From: Arboricoccus pini
GTDB taxonomy: Bacteria > Pseudomonadota > Alphaproteobacteria > Geminicoccales > Geminicoccaceae
DNA: 64,000 nucleotides
Direction of reading: 5' to 3'
Assembly: GCF_900187945.1 (NCBI RefSeq)
Contig: NZ_FYEH01000002.1
Coordinates: forward strand, 124,001-188,000
The notes under the pieces are model-generated. The model was not told where the DNA came from. It made no database searches and saw only the letters and a list, made by a program, of their open reading frames with translations. Of the stretch, positions 23,234 through 30,450 are shown in pieces; within the stretch, counting starts at the first letter, position 1, and each line of letters opens with the position of its first letter. The translations under genes and the position numbers were made by a program.

Positions 23234-24442
23234 ATGTTGGCCGTAACCGAGGCACGCCAACGCATCGTCAGCAGGTTGACCACCGTTTCCGGCGAGTGGG
23301 TGCCGCTCGATCTGGGACTGGACCGTGTGCTGGCCGGCGATCTCGTGGCCAGGCGGACACAACCTCCGGGAGCTGTCTCGGCCATGGACGGCTATGCTGT
23401 TCGCGCCGCCGAAATCGTACCGGGGCAGTGGCTGAACATCGCTGGCGAGAACCGAGCCGGTCACCAGGCGGTGGAAGCGCTGCCGTCAAACGCGGTTGCC
23501 CGCATTTTCACTGGCGCCTTGCTGCCCGAGGATGCCGATGCGGTCATGCTCCAGGAGAATGCCGATCGGGACGGCGACCGGGTGCGTTTCAGTGAGGCCG
23601 CGCGAACAGCACAGTTCGTACGGCCTCGTGGGCTCGATTTTACAGAAGGCTGGAAGGGACTGCTCGCTGGAACCCTCCTGGGGCCCCGCCAGCTCGGCCT
23701 TGCCGCGGCAATGGGACACGCGATCCTTCCGGTGCGACGCCGACCGCGAATAGCGATCCTAGCGACCGGCGACGAGGTCAAGCGTCCGGGCGAATTTTTG
23801 CGGCAAGGCGATGTATTGAGCTCGAACGCCACGACGCTCGCGGCGCTGTTGCGTCGCTGGGGGGCGGAACCGGTCGATCTTGGCGTCGCGGCCGACGATG
23901 AGCAGGATCTCGATCGGGCCGTTGCCCAGGCGGAACGCTGCGACATGCTGGTAACGTCCGGGGGCGCCTCGGTCGGCGAGCACGATCTGGTCTCGAGCTC
24001 GCTGACGCGGCGGGGCCTGGAGCTGGATTTCTGGAAAATCGCCATGCGCCCCGGCAAGCCCATGATGTTTGGCCGCCTTGGCGATTGCTCGGTCCTTGGC
24101 CTGCCCGGCAACCCCGTCTCGGCCACCGTCTGTGCCACCTTGTTCCTGCGCGCCGCGGTCCGGCGCCTCCTTGGACAGGATACCGCCCTTCCGGAGACCA
24201 AGGCCATCGCCGCAACGCCCCTTCCCGCCAACGATCAGCGCGAAGATTATCTGCGTGCCCGTTTCGTTGGCATCGATCCCGCGACCGGGCTGCCCCTTGT
24301 CCAAGTGGCCGAGCGGCAGGATAGCTCGATGTTCGCCGTCCTCTCCCAGGCGGACTGCCTTATCATCCGGCCTGCCTTCGCCGAGCCTGCCCCTCAAGGT
24401 ACGTCGGTGACAATCGTCAACCTGCGGGCGGCAGGCGTCTGA
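23234..24442 (+). CDS. moeA: Molybdopterin molybdenumtransferase MoeA
   Basis: MoeA inserts molybdate into adenylated molybdopterin. I choose the ATG at 23234, one base after the moaC stop (402 residues); a TTG at 23219 would overlap moaC. Motifs: SAMDGYAVRAAE near the N-terminus, the domain-III string ILATGDEVKRPGE, LVTSGGASVGEHDLV, RPGKPMMFGRLGD, and GLPGNPVSATVCATLFL. The C-terminal domain IV is complete. trpGDC-moaC-moeA-lexA is a familiar alphaproteobacterial gene order. Confidence 0.96.
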   Translation: MLAVTEARQRIVSRLTTVSGEWVPLDLGLDRVLAGDLVARRTQPPGAVSAMDGYAVRAAEIVPGQWLNIAGENRAGHQAVEALPSNAVARIFTGALLPEDADAVMLQENADRDGDRVRFSEAARTAQFVRPRGLDFTEGWKGLLAGTLLGPRQLGLAAAMGHAILPVRRRPRIAILATGDEVKRPGEFLRQGDVLSSNATTLAALLRRWGAEPVDLGVAADDEQDLDRAVAQAERCDMLVTSGGASVGEHDLVSSSLTRRGLELDFWKIAMRPGKPMMFGRLGDCSVLGLPGNPVSATVCATLFLRAAVRRLLGQDTALPETKAIAATPLPANDQREDYLRARFVGIDPATGLPLVQVAERQDSSMFAVLSQADCLIIRPAFAEPAPQGTSVTIVNLRAAGV

Positions 24443-24456
24443 ACCCTCGCGGGCCG

Positions 24457-24484
24457 TTGACAAAAAAGAGAACTAAAGTAGAAC
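24457..24484 (+). promoter_or_regulatory. lexA promoter with alphaproteobacterial SOS box
   Basis: TTGACA at 24457-24462 is a consensus -35. Sixteen bases on, TAGAAC (24479-24484) can serve as -10. The direct repeat GAAC-N7-GAAC (24470-24484) is the LexA operator of Alphaproteobacteria (GTTC-N7-GTTC on the other strand). The operator covers the spacer and -10, as expected for autorepression of lexA. Confidence 0.87.
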
Positions 24485-24533
24485 GATGGACGTGAGCCTC
24501 GTGTAGGATCAAGACGCCGGAGGGAGGTCGGAC

Positions 24534-25310
24534 GTGCTGACTCAGCGTCAGCTCCAGTTGCTTCGCTACATCCAAAAAAGTCAGGCGCAGCACGGAGTGC
24601 CGCCTTCTTTTGAAGAAATGCGCTGCGCGCTGAAGCTTCAGTCTAAATCCGGGATTCACCGTCTGATCTCTGGCCTCGAGGAACGCGGCTATATCCGCCG
24701 GCTGCCCCATCGCGCCCGCGCATTGGAGATTCTTCGCCTGCCTGAGGATGTGGCCGCCGGACATCGCGAGGCCGAGACGCTCTCGCCGGACCGGTCGCCC
24801 GAGCGGGAGCGCCCCGCTCCCGAAACCAAAGGTCGCAGGGGACGACGTGCGTCGACGCGTTCCAATGTGGTCTGGGGCACGTTCGAGGGCATGAAGCGTC
24901 GACCTTTGCTGGCGGGCGGTGACGGCCACTCGGCGATACCCATTTATGGTCGTATCGCGGCCGGGACACCGATCGAGGCTTTGGCCGAAGGCGCGGAAAC
25001 CATCAGTGTTCCGGAAATGATGATCGGCGACGGGCAGCATTACGTGCTCGAGGTCGTCGGCGATTCGATGATCGACGCCGGTATCTTCAACGGTGATTTC
25101 GTCGTGATCAAGCAAGGCGAAACAGCTGATTCCGGCGACATCGTCGTCGCCCTGATCGACGACAAGGAAGTCACGTTGAAGCGCTTGCGCAAGAAGGGCG
25201 CTTCGATCGCGCTCGAAGCTGCCAACGCACTCTACGAGACCCGGATTTTCAATAGCAGCCAGGTCAAGGTCCAAGGTAAGCTCGTGGGCCTGCTCCGCCG
25301 CTATCGGTGA
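24534..25310 (+). CDS. lexA: SOS repressor LexA
   Basis: LexA represses DNA-damage genes and self-cleaves when RecA is activated. The GTG at 24534 has GGGAGG six bases upstream. The 258 residues hold a winged helix DNA-binding domain (about 1-72, LTQRQLQLLRYIQKSQ, with SKSGIHRLISGLEERGYI as recognition region), a linker, and an S24 peptidase domain. The Ala-Gly cleavage site is in YGRIAAGTPIEA, the catalytic serine in VVGDSMIDAGIFNGD, and the lysine in KEVTLKRLRKK. It is somewhat longer than E. coli LexA because of the linker. An SOS box in its promoter indicates autoregulation. It converges with the glycerophosphodiesterase gene, their 3' ends overlapping by ten bases. Confidence 0.97.
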   Translation: MLTQRQLQLLRYIQKSQAQHGVPPSFEEMRCALKLQSKSGIHRLISGLEERGYIRRLPHRARALEILRLPEDVAAGHREAETLSPDRSPERERPAPETKGRRGRRASTRSNVVWGTFEGMKRRPLLAGGDGHSAIPIYGRIAAGTPIEALAEGAETISVPEMMIGDGQHYVLEVVGDSMIDAGIFNGDFVVIKQGETADSGDIVVALIDDKEVTLKRLRKKGASIALEAANALYETRIFNSSQVKVQGKLVGLLRRYR

Positions 25311-26089
25311 TCGACGGCAGGCAGGATAAGGTCCGGAACGTCGGTGATGATGGAAGCCGCTCCGGCTTTTAAAAATGCCGAGGCGCAAGAAGGATCGTTG
25401 ACCGTGTACAGGAGCACAGGCACGCCCTCTGCCGCGATAGAGGCGACCTCTTCGGGTGCCGTCTTTTCGTGCCACGCATGCAGGCTGGTGCAGCCAAGTT
25501 CCTGCATAAGCGATGCCCAGTTCGCGGGAACTTCTTCGACCAGGAGTCCGTAGGCCAAGGCGGGCGCGGTTGCTCGCGCTTCCGTCAGCGCCGTCTTGGA
25601 AAAGCTGGAGATCAAGAGATCCGGTCCTATGGCGGGCCAGGAATCCGCCAGGATTTGGGCTACGGCATGTGCCGTTTGCCGCTCGTGGCCAGGAACAGGT
25701 TTGATCTCGACATTCGCCGCCAGGTGAAGATCGATCAAAATATCGATGGCTTCCTTGAATGTCGGGACGCGCTCGTTCGCGAACGCGGCACTGAAGTAGC
25801 CGCCGGCGTCAAGTTTGGAGAGTTCGGCCAGAGTGATCGCCGCCGTCGAGCCCTGTCCGTTTGTCGTGCGATCGAGCGTATCGTCATGCATCAGTACAGG
25901 CACACCATCGGCGGTCAGCATGACGTCGAATTCGACCCAGGTGGCCCCGAGTTCGGCCGCTTTGCGCAGGCCGGCAAGAGTGTTTTCAGGTGCGCGCGCA
26001 CGTGCGCCGCGGTGGCCGACGACCTTGGCCAGACCAGGCATTGCCGGACGCGATCCGGGTCGCCAGGCTTCCCATCCTTCCTTAGCCAT
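25301..26089 (-). CDS. Glycerophosphodiester phosphodiesterase (UgpQ/GlpQ family)
   Basis: A 262-residue cytoplasmic-type GDPD that would hydrolyse glycerophosphodiesters to glycerol 3-phosphate and an alcohol. The ATG at 26089 has AAGGAG nine bases before it; upstream in-frame codons are not conserved. The catalytic region reads VVGHRGARARAPENTLAG (the HRG and PENT motifs), then WVEFDVMLTADGVPVLMHDDTLDRTTNG, with the metal-binding Glu/Asp and second His. VEIKPVPG supplies another metal ligand, and the C-terminal YTVNDPSCASAFLKAG is typical. There is no signal peptide, which favours UgpQ over periplasmic GlpQ. No ugp transporter genes are adjacent. Confidence 0.92.
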   Translation of the reverse strand: MAKEGWEAWRPGSRPAMPGLAKVVGHRGARARAPENTLAGLRKAAELGATWVEFDVMLTADGVPVLMHDDTLDRTTNGQGSTAAITLAELSKLDAGGYFSAAFANERVPTFKEAIDILIDLHLAANVEIKPVPGHERQTAHAVAQILADSWPAIGPDLLISSFSKTALTEARATAPALAYGLLVEEVPANWASLMQELGCTSLHAWHEKTAPEEVASIAAEGVPVLLYTVNDPSCASAFLKAGAASIITDVPDLILPAVDHR

Positions 26090-26237
26090 GGGATGCATCT
26101 CCTTAAGGGCGCAAGGCCCGCTGCCGCGGTCTCGTTTCAAACGGCACGGATCCTTACGATCACCCCGCGACGCTGGCAATCAAGGGGTCGGCCTTTGATT
26201 GCCAGAACAGATAGGGCGCCATGCGAACTGGACAGGG

Positions 26238-28469
26238 ATGGTGACAGAGCTGGTCGAGGGCCAGGAGAGCGCCAGGGAGCAACAGGGAACGTTCCTGACG
26301 GGCACGGTCGAGAAGGTCGCATTTCGCAACGCTGAGACCGGCTACACTGTGCTCCGCCTGCGCACGGCCATCATGCCCGATCTGCAGACGCTCGTCGGTC
26401 GTCTGCAGCCATTGCGACCAGGCGATCTCGTGCGCGCCACGGGCACATGGAAGGACGACAAGGCCTGGGGGCGCCAATTCGAGGCATCCGAAGCCGATAT
26501 CGTGGCGTCCGACGTCAATGCCGGAATCGAAGCCTACCTTGCTTCAGGTGTCGTGCCCGGGATCGGCGAGGAACTCGCAAAGCGGGTGGCGCTCCATTTC
26601 GGCGAGAAGCTGGCCGATGTCCTGGCAACGCGCCCCGAACGCTTGCAGGAGGTCCAGGGGATCGGCGCCACACTGGCGACGCGCATCGCCGACGCCTGGC
26701 AGCGCGAGGACAAGCAGCGCAATCTCATGGTGTTCTTCCATGGCAACGGGCTGGGGCCGGCCAAGGCCCGCGCCATCATCGAAGCCTATGGCGAGGAAGC
26801 AATCGCCAAGGTCAGCGACGACCCCTACGCTCTGGCGCGCGACGTGCGCGGCTTCGGATTCAGCTCAGCCGACGATGTGGCCCGCCGCCTTGGCATAGCG
26901 CCGGACGCTTCGGTGCGACTTGTGGCGGCTTTGGAAGAGGCCATGCGGCAGGCAGCCGACGCCGGTCACACCGCTGTGCCGAAAGCCATTCTCCTCGCCG
27001 ACGCCGCCCAGTTGCTCGCGCTGCCCCGGGACGCGATCGAGCCCGCTTTCGAGAGCGCTATCCGGCTGGGTCTGCTCCGGGCGGAGGGCGAGAATGGTCA
27101 ACAGATCCAGCTTGCAGCGCTGGCGGATGCGGAAGATACAATCGCGCGGCGACTTGGCGCCATCGGCAGCTCGCCCTCCGCCTGGGCAGCCCGACTGGAT
27201 CCGACTGGCGCGCTCGCCGCTGCCGATCGCTCGCTCGGTGTGGAATTGGCGCCTACCCAGCGGGAAGCCGTCAAAGTCGCCTTGTCGGCCAAGATCACGA
27301 TCATCACCGGTGGGCCCGGCACCGGTAAGACGACGCTGGTGCGGGCCATTCTGGCCGCGATCGACAGCCTGGCCGCACGTGCTGGCGAATCGACCGTGAG
27401 GGTAGCGCTGGCGGCACCAACAGGTCGGGCGGCAAAGCGCCTTACCGAAAGCACGGGCGTTGAAGCCAAGACGCTGCATCGCCTGCTCGAGGCCGATCCC
27501 GGACGTGGCTTTCGCCGGCATGCCGGACGGCCGCTCGAGGTGGATCTTCTGGTGTGCGACGAGATGTCGATGGTAGACACCAACCTCATGGCGGCCCTTC
27601 TCGACGCCCTGCCGGACGACGCGGCACTGCTGCTCGTCGGCGATGCTGATCAGCTACCCTCCGTCGGCCCGGGCCAGGTCCTGGACGACCTGATCCGATC
27701 GGGGCGCGTACCCACGATCCGCCTCACCGAGATTTTCCGCCAGGCCTCCCAGAGCGCCATCGTCACGAATGCCCATGCGATCAACGAGGGGCGCCTGCCC
27801 CGTTTCCTTCACCGGGACGACGAGCTAGGCGATTTCTACGGCATTCGAGCCGATACGCCGGAGGCAGTGCGGGAGCGTCTGGTCGAGCTGGTGGCGAAAC
27901 GAATTCCCCAGCGCTTTGGCCTCGATCCCTGGACTGATGTGCAGGTGCTCTCGCCTATGAATCGGGGGCCGCTCGGAACACAGGCCCTCAATGCAGTGCT
28001 CCGCCAGTGCCTCAATCCCGAGCCGATCGCCACCGTCGAGCGTGGTGACATCGTCTTTGCGGTCGGCGACAAGGTGATGCAGATCGAGAATGATTATGAC
28101 CGGGAAGTATATAATGGCGATCTCGGCCGGGTAACGGCGATCGATCGACAGGCTCGCACGCTGCGGGCGATCATCGATAGCCGCGAGCTCCTCTACACCT
28201 TCTCTGACCTCTCGGCCCTGGCCCCGGCCTATGCCGTGACCATTCACAAGGCGCAGGGTTCGGAATATCCAGCAGTCGTCCTGGCCCTCGGGCGCCAGCA
28301 CGGGCGGATGCTGCGCCGGCGGCTGCTCTATACCGCGATTACGCGAGCACGCCGGCTAGTCGTCATCGTCGGCGATTATCAAGCGCTCGAACGAGCCGTC
28401 CACGACGTCGGCGAGAATGGTCGGCGGACGTTGTTGATCGACAAATTCAAGCAGAAGGACCCAGTATGA
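26238..28469 (+). CDS. RecD2-type ATP-dependent DNA helicase
   Basis: A superfamily 1B 5'-3' helicase of the RecD-like (RecD2) family, about 743 residues from the ATG at 26238 (a TTG at 26199 is possible). An N-terminal OB-like part (GTFLTGTVEKVAFRNAETGY) is followed by helix-hairpin-helix repeats (PGIGEELAKRVALHFGEKL and VQGIGATLATRIADAW). The motor begins with Walker A GGPGTGKTTL (about 358-367), then Walker B VCDEMSMVD, LVGDADQLPSVGPG, and the C-terminal YAVTIHKAQGSEYPAVVL and YTAITRARRLVVIVG. Such N-terminally extended proteins work without RecBC. recB and recC are not here. The stop overlaps the next start in ATGA. Confidence 0.92.
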   Translation: MVTELVEGQESAREQQGTFLTGTVEKVAFRNAETGYTVLRLRTAIMPDLQTLVGRLQPLRPGDLVRATGTWKDDKAWGRQFEASEADIVASDVNAGIEAYLASGVVPGIGEELAKRVALHFGEKLADVLATRPERLQEVQGIGATLATRIADAWQREDKQRNLMVFFHGNGLGPAKARAIIEAYGEEAIAKVSDDPYALARDVRGFGFSSADDVARRLGIAPDASVRLVAALEEAMRQAADAGHTAVPKAILLADAAQLLALPRDAIEPAFESAIRLGLLRAEGENGQQIQLAALADAEDTIARRLGAIGSSPSAWAARLDPTGALAAADRSLGVELAPTQREAVKVALSAKITIITGGPGTGKTTLVRAILAAIDSLAARAGESTVRVALAAPTGRAAKRLTESTGVEAKTLHRLLEADPGRGFRRHAGRPLEVDLLVCDEMSMVDTNLMAALLDALPDDAALLLVGDADQLPSVGPGQVLDDLIRSGRVPTIRLTEIFRQASQSAIVTNAHAINEGRLPRFLHRDDELGDFYGIRADTPEAVRERLVELVAKRIPQRFGLDPWTDVQVLSPMNRGPLGTQALNAVLRQCLNPEPIATVERGDIVFAVGDKVMQIENDYDREVYNGDLGRVTAIDRQARTLRAIIDSRELLYTFSDLSALAPAYAVTIHKAQGSEYPAVVLALGRQHGRMLRRRLLYTAITRARRLVVIVGDYQALERAVHDVGENGRRTLLIDKFKQKDPV

Positions 28470-29251
28470 CCGAAGACGATCTGAACCGGCGGATGCAGGT
28501 GGCTATCCAGGCCATTCGCGATGGCGGCCGCGTGGCCCTCGATTATTTTCATCGCCGGGGCGAATTGAAGGTCGAGGCCAAGGGCGTCCAGGACCTCGTC
28601 AGCCAGGCGGATCGTGAGGTCGAGACGCTGATCCGCGAGCGCATCGCCCAATCCTTTCCCGACGACATGGTGCTGGGCGAAGAGCATGGCGGCCAGCTGG
28701 CCCCCAGCCTTTGGATCACCGACCCCATCGACGGTACCGCCAATTTCCTGCGTGGCCTGCCCTATTGGTCGATGGTCCTGGCTTTCATCGTCGACGAGCA
28801 AACCGAGCTCGCTTTGACCTATGATCCCGTCCACGACGAGCTTTTCACGGCCAGACGCGGCCATGGCGCCTTTCGGAACGACAAGCCCATCAAGGTCTCG
28901 GCTAGAACCGAGACCGCCACGGCCTGTATCGGCCTCAGCTACACATTCAAGACGCCAGCCGAGCGCTACGAGACGCTCGTGAGCAACATTCTCGATCTCA
29001 AGCTCGACCACCGCCGCATGGGGTCGAGCGCCCTTTCTCTTTGTCACGTCGCCGATGGCAGACTGGACGCGCACGCCGTCCTGACCTGCTCGTCCTGGGA
29101 CGTGATCGCCGGCCTTGCCATCGTCAAGGAAGCCGGCGGTCGCGCCACCGACTACACGGATGGCGCGACCCTGCTTGAAACGCGCGCCGTGGCCGCAGCG
29201 ACGCCCGGCATCGCCGATGCCATCGCCGCCGCCAGCGGGATCAAGCTTTAG
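28466..29251 (+). CDS. Inositol monophosphatase family protein
   Basis: A 261-residue Mg-dependent phosphatase of the inositol monophosphatase/CysQ family. The metal-binding motifs are complete: LGEEHGG (about 71-77), DPIDGTANFLRGLP (about 85-98), and SSWDVIAGLAIVKEAGG near the C-terminus. It could act on inositol phosphate, fructose-1,6-bisphosphate, histidinol phosphate or PAP; family motifs alone do not separate these. GSSALSLCHVADGRLDAH resembles SuhB/ImpA-type members more than CysQ. It is coupled to the RecD2 gene by a four-base overlap. Its 3' end overlaps convergent sufE by eleven bases. Confidence 0.9.
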   Translation: MTEDDLNRRMQVAIQAIRDGGRVALDYFHRRGELKVEAKGVQDLVSQADREVETLIRERIAQSFPDDMVLGEEHGGQLAPSLWITDPIDGTANFLRGLPYWSMVLAFIVDEQTELALTYDPVHDELFTARRGHGAFRNDKPIKVSARTETATACIGLSYTFKTPAERYETLVSNILDLKLDHRRMGSSALSLCHVADGRLDAHAVLTCSSWDVIAGLAIVKEAGGRATDYTDGATLLETRAVAAATPGIADAIAAASGIKL

Positions 29252-29684
29252 CCGCCTGGCCGAATCCCTCGGCGAACTGGCGCACCCGGTTGACCATGGC
29301 ATAGAGCCCGTTCGAACGACCGGGCGTGATCAGGCGACCCAGGCCGATCGCCTCGAACACGTCCGGCGGGTTCGCCAGGATCTCCGCCGGCAACCGCTTG
29401 TCGTAGAGCCGCAGCACCAGAGCCACGAGCCCTTTGGAGATGATGGCATCGCTGTCGGCACGAAGGGCCAGGCGACCGCTCGCCGGATCAAGCTCGGCCG
29501 TCATCCAGACCTGGCTCTGGCAGCCGCGAACGAGGTTCGCCGCGATCTTCTGCTCATCGGGCATGGGCTTTAGTTCCTTCCCAAGCTCGATGATGAACTC
29601 GTATTTGTCACGCGTATCCTCAAGGAGGGCGAAATCGTCCTCGATGCGCTTTTGTTCGCCCGCAATCGAATCCGCCTGATCCAT
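29241..29684 (-). CDS. sufE: Cysteine desulfuration protein SufE
   Basis: SufE accepts sulfur from the cysteine desulfurase SufS for Fe-S cluster assembly. The ATG at 29684, preceded closely by GGAGGGAG, gives 147 residues; an upstream ATG at 29717 would overlap pdeM. The persulfide cysteine is in NLVRGCQSQVWM (C55 with this start). KYEFIIELGKELKPMPDEQK before it, and the C-terminal LGRLITPGRSNGLYAMV, are typical of the family. It lies 16 bases after pdeM and shares its strand. No other suf genes are close. Confidence 0.95.
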   Translation of the reverse strand: MDQADSIAGEQKRIEDDFALLEDTRDKYEFIIELGKELKPMPDEQKIAANLVRGCQSQVWMTAELDPASGRLALRADSDAIISKGLVALVLRLYDKRLPAEILANPPDVFEAIGLGRLITPGRSNGLYAMVNRVRQFAEGFGQAAKA

Positions 29685-29700
29685 GCTCCCCTCCTGCTCC

Positions 29701-30450
29701 TCAGCCATGCCGGACACCCAGTCGCAAATGGCGGATCACATCCATGCGCGGACTGGGGGGCTCCGCCAGCAATTGATGATGTGCCAGGCGGAACACCCGG
29801 TCCTTGCCCAGCAGGTAGGCGTCGTAGCCGCCGGCAAAAAGGCCGCTGACGTCGTCGTCCAGCGCATTCAGACCGCCCGTGTAGCTGCCAAAGGCAGGAA
29901 GCACGAGTCTGGACCCGTCGCTGAGAAAACAAGGTCGCCGCAAGCGCAGGCGCGTCCCTTGCGCCAGGGCCTTGGGATGAAGATGCCCGGCGATCTCGAA
30001 TCCGCTTTCCATCGTCGTCGGGCCCGGCTTTGGCACGTGCCGGCAGACGAGATCGCCATCGACGAAGACGGCCAACGCCTCGCCGGCCAGCCCTTCGGGC
30101 GGCAGGGGGTCATGATTGCCGCTGATCCAGATCCACCGACCCTTGCCACAGAGCGACTGCAATAATCGTCGCTCCATCGCCGGCAGGCTCAGATGCCCCT
30201 TGGCGTCATGAAAGGCATCACCCAGGCTGACGACCACCGAGGGCCGAAGCCGCGTGATCAGCGCCTCCAGCCGATGCAGCGTGGCCGCCGTGTCGTAGGG
30301 CGGCAGCAGAAGACCGCGACGAGCAAAGGCGCTTCCGGTCTCCAGATGCAGGTCTGCCACGACCAACAGGCCGCTGGCCTCGCAAAAGGCGGCCCCCGAT
30401 GGATCGAGGATCAACGACCGGGTGCCCAGCTCTATCCGTACCGCCGTCAT
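29701..30450 (-). CDS. pdeM: Ligase-associated DNA damage response endonuclease PdeM
   Basis: A 249-residue calcineurin-like metallophosphoesterase of the PdeM group, predicted to act on DNA alongside an Lhr-like helicase. The five phosphoesterase motifs are visible: VVADLHLETGSA, SLGDAFHDAKG, WISGNHDPLP, and the later H motifs (CRHVPKPGP, EIAGHLHPKA). It overlaps the helicase gene upstream by four bases, the association that names the family. The usual ATP-dependent DNA ligase and exonuclease of this cluster are not within the window. The biochemical role is inferred from gene association rather than strong direct evidence. Confidence 0.93.
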   Translation of the reverse strand: MTAVRIELGTRSLILDPSGAAFCEASGLLVVADLHLETGSAFARRGLLLPPYDTAATLHRLEALITRLRPSVVVSLGDAFHDAKGHLSLPAMERRLLQSLCGKGRWIWISGNHDPLPPEGLAGEALAVFVDGDLVCRHVPKPGPTTMESGFEIAGHLHPKALAQGTRLRLRRPCFLSDGSRLVLPAFGSYTGGLNALDDDVSGLFAGGYDAYLLGKDRVFRLAHHQLLAEPPSPRMDVIRHLRLGVRHG

